Assembly (NCBI GenBank): GCA_963576785.1
Contig: OY756143.1
Location: forward strand, 1,984,001-2,048,000
Source: Chlorophyllum brunneum
Lineage: Eukaryota > Basidiomycota > Agaricomycetes > Agaricales > Agaricaceae
Direction: 5' to 3'
DNA: 64,000 bases
In this document: piece after piece, positions 21,722 through 31,109 of the stretch
Numbering within the stretch: position 1 is the first letter of the stretch
Layout of the letters: every line of letters begins with the position of its first letter
Made by a program: the position numbers and the translations under genes
Notes under the pieces: generated by a model
What the model was told of the DNA's origin: nothing
The model's database searches: none
Seen by the model: the letters and a program-made list of their open reading frames with translations, nothing else

Positions 21722-24700
21722 ATGTCAGTGGGACAGTTATGCCAGGATGGCAAAACTGTTAGAACCAACGCCAATGAATCAGTAGTTGTTGATAGCGAAG
21801 GAAATGCTATTCTTCAAGCATATCCTTCAGCAAGTCGCAACACTACTTTACATTTTGTTAATACAAAAATTGTACATTCGGAACAAGCAGCTATGACTGC
21901 AGATCCAATTGTTGGCTACAAAGTTGTACATGCGAGATTAGGACACCCCTCTAATTGTATCCTCAATCATTTTGAGAAAAATACGATTGGGTTTACTCCG
22001 GTGCAGATTCCTGAGCAAAAATCTGTCTGTGATGGTTGTGCCAAGGGAAAGATGCACCAGAAACCCTTTAGAGAGAACCCTACACGCGCAAAGCGTCCAT
22101 TCGAAAGAATTTACTTGGATTTAGTTGAACTTCTGATTCTTTCTTACCATAAATTCAAATGGGTCATGACCATAATAGACAACTTTTCCTCTCATGGATG
22201 GATTTGCTTCCTCCATAAGAAATCAGAAGCAGCAGAAGAAATGAAAAATTTCATTGCCTTAATTCAGACTCAATACGAAACTAAATTAAAATATCTCTGC
22301 ACTGATAGAGGAGAAGAGTATGCAACTGACAAGTTACAATCTCATTTGTGCTCATTAGAGATTATACATGAGACTAGTGCACCACACATACACCAACAAA
22401 ATGGATAAAGCAGAAGTCATGAGGCATTATACTTGTATTCCTGATAGTTGGTGGAAATTTTCTATAGATCATACAATACATATCTATAATAAAACACTGG
22501 TATCACAGCTTATGTAGAAAACACCTTATGAAGTGTTGAATCAGAAGATTCCAGACATCTCCAAAGAGAGAGTCTTTGGCTGCAGTGCTTATATCTTTCT
22601 TCCAAAAGAGATAAGAGACAATAAACTGACAGCAAAGTCAGAACTCATGATTTTCCTTGGTTGGACATCAGATAGGAAAAACTATCGTTTCATGAGGTAT
22701 CTAAATGGAAATGTGATCTATATATCTTCAACAGCTGTATTCAGTGAAGAACACATATTGGGAAAAAGTGAGAAGAATGGATGAACCAACCATCATCTTC
22801 TACTTCTCGAAGTACACCTTCAGAAGTTATTGTCTTCCATGCTCCAGATCCATCTACTAGTTTACCTATTGATAGACCACCAAGTCCTATTCCCCGAACT
22901 TCTCCCGGAAGTTCTCTGGAAGAAAGGACTTATAGATCTGTTCATGGACGTATTCCAACTCCTTTTCCTGAACCTAAAAAGAATAAAGGAAAGGGAAAAG
23001 CACCAAATATTGATACCGATGTTCAGGAGGAGTGGGATGGTATTGTGCAAAATATTCTCTTTCCACCAAGAGAAGCACAAACACCAGAAGACGATGACAG
23101 TGATGGATTATCATATGCTGATCCACCTAATCACCCTGAAGGTCTGAACCATCTGCCTTCTCAAAGAGATGATCCAGATGTACAACCATTCATACCCTAT
23201 ACCCCTGTCGAAGATGATCGGGATGCTGGTCCTTCTGTACCACGAGGTCACTCGGATCAAATACCGGTTCCTGAAATACCTCAGAGACCGCAAAGAACCA
23301 GAAAAGTACCTGAACGTCCAGGAAACTTCTATGGTTCTACAAAGCATCTGACCAAAATACTCCAGGACTATGAGATGTTCCAACCTCCTAAGTCGAAATT
23401 AACAAGTTCTACAAGTAGACTTGTTAGACAAATTCGATCAGAGGGCTTCCAAAACTGGAATAATCGATAGACGTTCTCAGCATCAAGCTTCTACATTAGA
23501 AGACTTATGCAGAGAAGGAGGAGTAGGGATGATCGATTATCTGTGTGCTCAAAAAGTCAAATCACCATTAGTTCCTATTTCTTTAAAAGATCTAAATCGA
23601 CTACCATCAGAAGAGAAATCTAAATGGTGGAAAGTGTGCTTAGAAGAGTTAAATTCACTCAAAGAAAGACATGTTTATGACTTAGCCAAACTTCCACCTG
23701 GAAGAAAAGCTGTCAAAAATAGATGGGTCTTCACACCCAAATCAGACGGTCGATACCGTGCTCGACTAGTAGCAAAAGGATTCTCTCAGATAGAGGGAAT
23801 TGATTACGATGAACTATTTTCACCAGTAGTCCGTTATGAGACAGCATGACTCATATTTGCAGTCGCTGCCCTCAACGATTGGGAGATGCTCAGTTTAGAT
23901 GTTAAAACTGCTTATCTCTACGGAAAACTGGATAAAGAACTCTATATGGAACTTCCAGAAGGTTTCAATACAGGTCATGGTAATCTGGTTTGGAAATTAA
24001 ACCGAGCCATTTATGGATTAAAGCAATCTGGACGACAATGGTGGAAGGAATTGACTAAGTCAATGACCGACCTAGGATTTGTCCAATCCAAACTAGATGC
24101 TGGAGTCTATTATTACTACAACCCTGAAACCAAAGAGCTTATTATAGCTCTGGTCTATGTAGATGACTCAATGTTCGTCGGAATTAGAGACTCTAGACTT
24201 CTACATGAGAAGCGAGTACTCTTTATGAAGAAATGGGAATGCCGAGACCTTGGTCCAACCAAAGAGTTTCTTGGCATGAAAATTTCGCGAAATCCTATAA
24301 ACTGATCAATCACCCTAGACCAAATGGATTATCTAGGAAAAGTCCTTGATCGATTTAAAGTAATTGGAAAAGAAGAAATCCCATTACCAAACGGATTTAT
24401 CTTCAAATCCAATATAGGAAAAGTGACACCTGACTTTATAAAGAGGTATCAACAGTTAGTAGGATCAGTTATGTATCTGATGATAGGCAGTTGGCCTGAC
24501 ATAGCTTTCGCCACTGTCAAATTATCACAACATATGACCAATCCAACTAAAGCGCATTACAATGCAGGCTTACATTTGCTAAAGTATCTTAATGCTACTT
24601 GCAAATATAGAATTACCTATAATGGAAGTTCTATGCAAGGCCTTAATGCCTTTTCCGACTCTGATTGGGCTGGTGATCCAATTAGTCATAAATCTGTAAC

Positions 24701-24916
24701 TGGATATTTCTGTTTATTAGCCAGCGGAGCTATCGCTTGGTTAAGTAGGAAACAGAAAACTGTTGTATTATCTTCCACTGAAGCTGAATATATGGCTTTG
24801 TCAGATTGCAGTCGACAACTTGTTTGGACTGTCAATTTGTTGGAAGAAATTGGTATCCGATCATTAGCCCCTTATCTCTTCGGTGATAATGAGGGTTCAA
24901 TATTTTGGGCCAAGAA
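21722..24916 (+). pseudogene. Copia B pol: integrase, reverse transcriptase and most of RNase H, with frame breaks
   Basis: Integrase 21722-22408: a GAG-pre-integrase His/Cys region (VVHARLGHPSN...CDGCAKGKM) and core residues in LDLVELLILSYH, CTDRGEEY and HIHQQNG. A +1 break at about 22408 leads into 22414-22784, with a TAG at 22515-22517. Another break leads into a proline/serine-rich linker (22781-23470). Reverse transcriptase follows: 23421-23849 (KNRWVFTPKSDGRYRARLVAKGF, FSPVVRYET) and 23886-24305 (LDVKTAYLYGKLDKEL, GLKQSGRQWW, VYVDDSMFVG). RNase H 24324-24910: SDSDWAGDP, LSSTEAEYMALSDCS. Stops at 23847 (TGA) and 24303 (TGA). Cut at 24916 by Gypsy C. Confidence 0.85.
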
Positions 24917-25216
24917 TGTTACGACCTTAGTCTCTGACTCAGGTTGCAAGCCTTTGGATAAAGGAAAGGAAGTAGAGAAAGGAAGAAGGGATGATACGAT
25001 TGGTAAAGTGTAAGGAATACATCAAGTATTACTACACTTTATATACTAGTGGTAGAGGCTAATAATAAGGGAGTCGAGTAACGGAGTCAGAGGAGACGAG
25101 TAGAACGAGTCAGGTAGGAGGCACAGCCTCTAGGGTGATACAGGAGATGAAACGAGTATGAGAGTACACGAGGTAACGGGCGCATGATAGGAATGAACGG
25201 TCTATGATTCGTAACA
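24917..25216 (-). repeat. Gypsy C 3' LTR (left)
   Basis: 300 bp, TGTTACGACC...GATTCGTAACA. On the inner side lies the purine tract GAAAGAGAGGTAT (minus sense, 25217-25229), the likely polypurine tract. Confidence 0.95.
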
Positions 25217-25328
25217 ATACCTCTCTTTCAAGCTTCATGTCCTCATGATGCGTATTACTGTAAAGGTCCTTTGTAAGATAGAACATATGGAATTTGTTAA
25301 AGTTTTAAGAAAAACCCGACGAGTGTTT

Positions 25329-26266
25329 TTACTCGTTCATAGGTACGGCCGCTCCCAGAGCTCTAGCCAAATCCTTCTTGTTTCCTCCGATGAGAGGTGT
25401 CTTGTCAACACGTCGTAAACCAATCCAGAGGGGTGCGCGTGGTGGTCCTTCTTTAAACAGGAAGTGGGTGTGGTTGTTGTATGTAGTGTTGTCGTTGGTG
25501 TGATTGCTTAAAAGTTTGTACACGATCTCTTTCCAATAATCGTTGTCCTTTTCTCCTTCTGATTTCAGAGTGTTATATCCTGTCGGCGGGTGAAAAGTCA
25601 TGGGTGTGATGGGGGGTACTACCGTGGTGAGTATGGTTTGGAGGTGAGCGACTTCCTCTTCGATGTCGGGGTGGAGTAGCTGGTCGGCGGCGGTTCTTTC
25701 TTGCGTCTTTTGTTCGCATGTGTGGCAGATGTGGTGTTGGATGGGGAATGGGTCGTTACTAACGAGTAGTCGATTAACGATGTGGTGGGAGAGGTTGTCT
25801 GTGCTTCTGGATTCGTACGTATTGAGTCGTTCGGCTAGGGCTACAAGGATACTGTGCATCCGAGCTCGTATGTTGGAGATAACGAGGAGTTGCAAGTCGT
25901 CGTTAATCTCGTACAAGTGTCTCTCCAGTTGATCTCTCCTTCCTTCGTTGATGATGAACTGATTGAGTCTTGGAGTGGCGTCGGATAAGGTGTCCATAAT
26001 TTTCGAGGCTCCTTCTTGGGTTGCTTTTACTGCTGCTCCCAGTAGTATTATGGTGTCGACTAGGGTTTCTCCTTCTACGATTTCTTCCTGGTTGGTCCTT
26101 TCTGGGACGAGTTCTTCAAATTCTGCGAGGTAGGGGTACGGGGTAAGTTGGCGTTCGGCGGGCATGGTGTATTGTAGAGATAGTTGGCAAAGTCAAGGGT
26201 GAAGTGAATACCACGAGTGATGCGATGAGTGTAGTGGTTACTTGAGATGCGAGGTTTGCTGTTCAT
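25329..26266 (-). CDS. Gypsy C third ORF (post-pol), unknown function
   Basis: Two overlapping open parts. A start at ATG 26266 (MNSKPRISSNHYTHR) overlaps the Pol stop as ATGA and runs in one frame through FANYLYN. A second frame, 25329-26165, 278 aa from ATG 26165, carries the rest. In Gypsy A the homologous parts lie in one frame, so Gypsy C either has a one-base shift near 26170 or uses the second ATG. The C-terminal block is shared with Gypsy A (PPTGYNTLK, DYWKEIVYKLL, ND.TTYN, RAPLWIGLR, TPLIG). The middle is helical and charged, and one CHTC pair is present. No signal peptide, membrane span or known domain was recognised. Confidence 0.75.
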
Positions 26267-29200
26267 AATTGCTGTTTTTTACCTCCCCTTTTTATAGGTT
26301 TCGTCCTCGAAATCTTGCTTATGAATTCTTGTACCGCTTCCTTGGCGCTGTCTAAGTTTGTTTCGTCTTCCCATGTATCTTCTTCGGACGTATATCCTTT
26401 CCAGTGTATTAGGTACTGTTTTCGTTTCCCTTTCATGCGGTGTCCTCGGACTTCGTCTACTTCGTAGTGTTCTTCATCGTTAACTATCTCGGGGATCGGT
26501 GGTGGCGGAGTGCGCTGGCTGTCATACTCGGGGTTGTGATAGGGGGAAAGTAGTCTGCTGTTGAATACGTCGTGTATCGCCCATGTTTCAGGTAGCTCCA
26601 GGCGGTAGCTTGTTTCGCCTATTTTTTCTTTTACTCGGAACGGTCCGTATCTCTTGTGATCTAATTTTTTCGTTGGTCTTGTTGTCCTAATATTGTCTGC
26701 TTCCAGCCAAATTTGGTCTCCTGTTTGGTACTCGTGTTCTGGTTTTGTGCTGTTTCGCTTTTCCATCTGTATCTGGTTTTGTTGGAGCATTTTGATCATT
26801 GCTTGGCGTATGTCCTGCAGTTCTTGTATTCTTTCCGTGATTGCTGGAGCCTTGATCTCATTTGAGATGTCGCCCTTCCATGGGTGTCGTCCGTATACTA
26901 TCTGGAACGGTGAATGTCCTGTGGCACTATGTGTTTTATCGTTATACTGGAATTCTGCCGTGCTGAGCCATTTCTTCCAGTTGTTCTGTGCGTGATTGAT
27001 TACATTTCTGAGGTAGGCCTCAACCTCTTGGTTGATGCGCTCCGTTTGACCGTCTGTTTGTGGATGGTATGCCGTGGATAGGTTTCGTTGGGTGCCGGTT
27101 GCTTTGCAAAGTTCCGCCATGAATTTTGATGCGAACTGTGGGCCTCTGTCACTGATGATCCTGCGTGGTATCCCATGTTGTCTCCATATGTTGTCCCAAT
27201 ATATATCTCCTAGCTCCTCGGATGATAGGGTGGTGTTAACTGCTAGTAGTCTGATCATTTTGCTGAAACGATCAACGATGACAAGTATCGCGTCGTATCC
27301 CTCCGATTCTGGCAGTGGTCCTATCATGTCGATTGATATCTCTTCCCATGGTCCGGTGGGTATTGGTAACGGATGGAGGTGTGTGGTAGGTCGTGTTCGG
27401 AGTATTTTATTTCTCTGACATGTGTCACATCCCTTGATATATCGTTTAACATCGTTACGCATTTGTGGCCACCAATATGTCCTTTTGAGGAGTTCGATCA
27501 TTCTGTGTTGTCCCGGGTGTCCTACGTCCGTTTTGTCGTGGTGTTGTTGGAGTATTTCTTGGCGTAATTCGGTGTTTGGTGGTACGTATATTCTTCCTTC
27601 GAAGATGGGTAATCCATCAGTTTCCCATATCTCCTCTGGTCGTTTCTCCTTTTCTCTTAACCATTGTGTTTCTCTCTTCTGCTCCTTTCGTAGTCGGTGT
27701 TTCAGGTCTTCTTCTCCCGATATATCCCACATTTGTCTGATCTCGGTGGTAGTGTTGTCGAATAAGTGGTCGGGTAATAGCGTGATATCTGTGTTATCTC
27801 TGGTTGTGTCTGTTTTCGTTAGTCTTGATAACACATCTGCTTTTGTGTTTGTTTTTCCGGGTATGTGTTTTAATGTGTAGTGATATTCCTGTAGTTCCAG
27901 TTGCCATCTCGCCTGTCGTCCTGTGAGTTGTTGCGGTTTCCTAAAGTATTCCAAGTTCTTGTGGTCCGTCCATATCTCGAATGGTTTGTCGGCGTCGAGT
28001 AGATATTGTCTCCAAGTTTTGACCGCTTCTCGGATTGCCAATAGCTCTTTGTCATAGATCTGGTAATTTCGTTCTGCCGGTGTCATTGTTCTTGAGTGGA
28101 ATGCGATTGGGTGCCACTGGTTATCTTGGTCTTGTGATAATACCACTCCTACTCCGTACCCTGATGCGTCTACCTCTACTCTATATTGTCCTTTATCTCG
28201 GGGCATCGCTAATACTGGTTCACTCGTGATTTTCTTCTTGATTTCTTCGAACGCTTGTTGTTGTCGTTCTGACCATGACCATTGTGCGTCTTTCTTCTTG
28301 AGTTCATGTAGTGGTGTTGCTATGTTACTGAAGTCTTGTATGAATCGTCGGTAGAAATTTGCAAAGCCGAGGAATTTCTCGACATCCTTCACGGATTTGG
28401 GTGTTGGCCATTCCCTTACTGCTTTCACCTTTTCTTCCTCCATTTTAACGCTGCCCTGTCCTACCACAAAGCCTAGTATGGGTATTTCTTTCGCGTCGAA
28501 CATACATTTCGATCGTTTGAAGTATAGCTGGTGTTTGGCTGCAATGTCTAAGAACCGCGTCGTTCTTTTCTCGAGTTCCTCCTGTGTGGTTCCTGGGATG
28601 ACGAAATCGTCCATGTAGTTGACAAGCGTCCCGTCATGTAATAGTTCTCGGAATATCGTGTTCATCATTCTTTGGAAGGTTGCCGGTGAATTGCTCATTC
28701 CGAAGAACATGACCGTAGGTTCAAATAATCCGTTGTTTGTTACGAACGCTGCCTTCCATTCGTCTCCTTTCCTGATTCGGACGTTGTTGTATCCCCAAAT
28801 GATGTCGAGCTTGTTAAACACTTTTGCACCCTTTAGTCGGTCTAACACCTCGCTTATAAGTGGTAGTGGCGTTTTATCTTTGATGGTGTGTTCATTCAGC
28901 TTCTTGTAATCCTGTACCAGGCGTTTTGTTCCGTCTTTCTTTGGTATAAAGAAGCATGGGGTGGTGTAGGGGGATTGTGATGGTCTGATACGTCCTGAGG
29001 CGAGGTTTTCGTTGAGGAATTTTTGTAGTTCCTGTTTTTCCGTTATTGTCATTGGGTAAACTTTGGACTGCAGTACCGGGGGTGCGTCTTCTGACAGATT
29101 TATCTCGTGGTCCCATATTGTGTGTGCGGGTAGATTATCGAAGTTCTTCTTGTTGAATAGATGGGTGTACTGTCGGAGGTATGGTGGTAGATCTTCATCG

Positions 29201-29685
29201 TCCGTCCGGTCCGCCTTTTTCTCTTCAATGTGTTCCTTAACTGTCCGTATTTTCTCGTTGAACCGTATGTCACTATGTGATATTTTGCAATCTTCTGGAC
29301 ATCTCGTGAATCGTATGACATGATTGTTCCAATCGATTTCCGGGTTATGCTTGACCAGCCAATCGTGCCCCAGGTATAAGTCCGCGCTTTCCAATTGTGT
29401 TACTAGAGCGTCGATTTGTTCCGTGTGGTTGCCGTTGTTTAGTACTAGTTGTGCTTTATCTGTTATTTCTCCCTTTCTATTCTCCGTTCCATCGGCGTTG
29501 ATTACTTTGATTGGGATTTCCAGGGCTTTAGTCGGGATCTGTTCTTCTTCTACTGTTCGTTGTGCTATGCACGTGTGGGTGCATCCGGAGTCTACCAGAG
29601 TTATAATTGGTTTGCGTCCCATTTTTGTCTGGATTGTTGAGTCGAGGAGAAGTTCGCGCTTAGAGTTTCGTTTTTGGGGAATCAC
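26263..29685 (-). CDS. Gypsy C Pol: protease, reverse transcriptase, RNase H, integrase, chromodomain
   Basis: Coordinates begin at an in-frame GTG; the open frame extends upstream into the end of gag, so Pol is probably made by a -1 frameshift, not by its own start. Over 1140 codons without a stop. Protease: LVDSGCTHTC near residue 32. Reverse transcriptase: FFIPKKDGTKRLVQDYKKLN, MFFGMSNSPATFQ, VNYMDDFVIPG near 357. RNase H: YRVEVDASGYG near 505, then TDHKNLEYF. Integrase: HHCC region around 740-770 (VGHPGQHRMIE...CDTCQRNK), then IDMIGPLPES, ISDRGPQFAS and the YHPQTDGQTERINQE block. Chromodomain about 1075-1125: YLIHWKGY, EEDTWEDETNL. All catalytic residues appear present. The stop overlaps the third ORF start (ATGA). 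Confidence 0.93.
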   Translation of the reverse strand: MIPQKRNSKRELLLDSTIQTKMGRKPIITLVDSGCTHTCIAQRTVEEEQIPTKALEIPIKVINADGTENRKGEITDKAQLVLNNGNHTEQIDALVTQLESADLYLGHDWLVKHNPEIDWNNHVIRFTRCPEDCKISHSDIRFNEKIRTVKEHIEEKKADRTDDEDLPPYLRQYTHLFNKKNFDNLPAHTIWDHEINLSEDAPPVLQSKVYPMTITEKQELQKFLNENLASGRIRPSQSPYTTPCFFIPKKDGTKRLVQDYKKLNEHTIKDKTPLPLISEVLDRLKGAKVFNKLDIIWGYNNVRIRKGDEWKAAFVTNNGLFEPTVMFFGMSNSPATFQRMMNTIFRELLHDGTLVNYMDDFVIPGTTQEELEKRTTRFLDIAAKHQLYFKRSKCMFDAKEIPILGFVVGQGSVKMEEEKVKAVREWPTPKSVKDVEKFLGFANFYRRFIQDFSNIATPLHELKKKDAQWSWSERQQQAFEEIKKKITSEPVLAMPRDKGQYRVEVDASGYGVGVVLSQDQDNQWHPIAFHSRTMTPAERNYQIYDKELLAIREAVKTWRQYLLDADKPFEIWTDHKNLEYFRKPQQLTGRQARWQLELQEYHYTLKHIPGKTNTKADVLSRLTKTDTTRDNTDITLLPDHLFDNTTTEIRQMWDISGEEDLKHRLRKEQKRETQWLREKEKRPEEIWETDGLPIFEGRIYVPPNTELRQEILQQHHDKTDVGHPGQHRMIELLKRTYWWPQMRNDVKRYIKGCDTCQRNKILRTRPTTHLHPLPIPTGPWEEISIDMIGPLPESEGYDAILVIVDRFSKMIRLLAVNTTLSSEELGDIYWDNIWRQHGIPRRIISDRGPQFASKFMAELCKATGTQRNLSTAYHPQTDGQTERINQEVEAYLRNVINHAQNNWKKWLSTAEFQYNDKTHSATGHSPFQIVYGRHPWKGDISNEIKAPAITERIQELQDIRQAMIKMLQQNQIQMEKRNSTKPEHEYQTGDQIWLEADNIRTTRPTKKLDHKRYGPFRVKEKIGETSYRLELPETWAIHDVFNSRLLSPYHNPEYDSQRTPPPPIPEIVNDEEHYEVDEVRGHRMKGKRKQYLIHWKGYTSEEDTWEDETNLDSAKEAVQEFISKISRTKPIKRGGKKQQL
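26276..26294 (-). other. Internal polypurine tract upstream of the Gypsy C third ORF
   Basis: Minus-strand AAAAAGGGGAGGTAAAAAA about ten bases before the ATGA. It resembles the 3' polypurine tract of Gypsy A (AAAAAGGGAGGT) and occurs at the same place in Gypsy A (about 14445-14462). It could be a second plus-strand primer site, or simply encode the basic Pol end KRGGKK. Confidence 0.4.
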
Positions 29686-29744
29686 GTATCTTCTATTCTG
29701 TGATAAAACAGGAACTCTAGTTTTATTGGCTCGCGGGTTTGCGC

Positions 29745-31016
29745 TTACTCGGAGCCTTCGACAAAATCCTCTTTCTCCTCTATCTCTTGTTCATCATCCT
29801 CGTTGATTTCTCTAATATGGGCTTTCTTGGGCGCCCGGCAGTTCTTCGAGATGTGGCCCTGTTTACCGCAGTTGTAACACGTTATTTTGGTGTACGTGAC
29901 TTTCGTCTTCTTTCTGCAGTATTTGGCGATATGTCCATAGAGGTTGCAATTGTAGCACCTTGGTTTCCCCGTCTGATCGGTGTCTGCCCTTTGTCGTCCT
30001 ATTTCCATGGGCTGTCCTCTTCCTCCATAGATAACTCTGGTGGTGGTTCTGACATCTCCTCTGGTGATGTCTGTTGCTTCGTAACCTTGTCCTACTGCGA
30101 GGATCGTGGTTTTCCATTTGCTGTATGTTGTTGGGACGGAGGTTGTCGGATAACCTACTATGGTTCGAATAATGTCTGCTCGGGTGTGGCGCTTGAGGAG
30201 GAATATCGCGTGTGTGTCGTCTGTTCCTGCTTGGGCTCTTAATGCTTCGAATTCGATTAAGAAGTCTGCTGTGTTCTTCTTTCCCTGTTTGAACGTCTCT
30301 ATTTCTCCTTCTGCTATGGCTTTCCTATTCCCCAAGGAGAATGTGGCTTCTACTTCTTTCGTAAAGTCCTCCCAAGCCGGTGTTTTCTTATTCTGGATGG
30401 CTTGTAGTTGCGTGTTGGCGTAAGGACCTGCTAGTCCTCCTTTCATCCTTGCCAAAATGGCTACTATTTTCTGTTCTTCTTCGTCTATCTTGTTGAACAT
30501 CAGCCATAAGGATATGGCTCTCCACCAATCGTCAAATTTGGTCCTATCCCCATTGAAGTATCCTGGTTCCGGGGCTAGGTTTTTTGGTACGTTGACTTCG
30601 TCTGTCATCTCTGGTTCTAATTCTGATTCGCTGTGTTCGTTTTCGTAAGTCTCTGCGATTTCTATATCGTCTGTGGCGTCGGCGACTTCTGTGTCGAATT
30701 CGGCTTCGAATAAAGCTGTGTCGATTTCTTCTTCAACCGGAGCTGGTTCTTCGTCTGTGCTGTGTTCGGATTCTTCCTCGTAGGTTTCGGTGATATCTAT
30801 ATCGGATGTGTTCTCGACGACTTCTGTGTCGAATTCGGTTTCAAATAGAGCTGTGGTCTCGTCTACGCTGTGTTCGGATTTCTGCCGTTTAAGGCCTTCA
30901 GGGATTTCTGGTTCTGTTGATCGTTTGGATCCTGTTGCTACGGGTGAACCCTGGATGTCTGTTGATCTCGGAGCTCTCTGTCTTCTCGGTGTTCTCGATG
31001 AGCTACTGCTGCTCAT
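29745..31016 (-). CDS. Gypsy C Gag, 423 aa
   Basis: Structural protein that assembles the particle and binds RNA. ATG 31016 opens with a serine run and basic RTPRRQRAPR. Residues about 45-140 are strongly acidic with two copies of an FDTEV...ITETYE phrase. The capsid-like domain (about 145-300) includes FNGDRTKFDDWWRAISLW, MKGGLAGPY, FSLGNRKAIAEGEIETF and FLIEFEALRAQAG. Two CCHC zinc knuckles lie near residues 352 and 385 (CYNCNLYGHIAKYC, CYNCGKQGHISKNC). It ends TAA at 29745. The pol frame already opens within the last roughly 40 nt of gag, in the -1 phase. Confidence 0.92.
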   Translation of the reverse strand: MSSSSSSRTPRRQRAPRSTDIQGSPVATGSKRSTEPEIPEGLKRQKSEHSVDETTALFETEFDTEVVENTSDIDITETYEEESEHSTDEEPAPVEEEIDTALFEAEFDTEVADATDDIEIAETYENEHSESELEPEMTDEVNVPKNLAPEPGYFNGDRTKFDDWWRAISLWLMFNKIDEEEQKIVAILARMKGGLAGPYANTQLQAIQNKKTPAWEDFTKEVEATFSLGNRKAIAEGEIETFKQGKKNTADFLIEFEALRAQAGTDDTHAIFLLKRHTRADIIRTIVGYPTTSVPTTYSKWKTTILAVGQGYEATDITRGDVRTTTRVIYGGRGQPMEIGRQRADTDQTGKPRCYNCNLYGHIAKYCRKKTKVTYTKITCYNCGKQGHISKNCRAPKKAHIREINEDDEQEIEEKEDFVEGSE

Positions 31017-31096
31017 ATACTGTCGTCCTGGTCGGAGGCTATTATTCCAAGCCTAGCTACGAATAGTGGCACCTCTCTTGCAAGGTGAGTCGAATG

Positions 31097-31108
31097 ACAC
31101 TTTACCAA
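31097..31108 (-). other. Gypsy C self-primer binding site
   Basis: Minus-strand TTGGTAAAGTGT starts one base after the LTR. It is a perfect 12-base complement of ACACTTTACCAA at 31204-31193, the predicted 5' end of the element mRNA. In Tf1-type elements the mRNA 5' end folds onto such a site and is cleaved to prime reverse transcription. No tRNA 3' end match is apparent. Confidence 0.7.
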
Positions 31109-31109
31109 A

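Noticed and set aside
25329..26165. Third ORF of Gypsy C as an envelope gene
   Set aside because: Same position as env in some gypsy elements, but no signal peptide, transmembrane segment, furin-like site or glycosylation pattern is visible.
27422..27880. Plus-strand 152-codon frame inside Gypsy C
   Set aside because: Antisense shadow of the intact pol; no independent motif.
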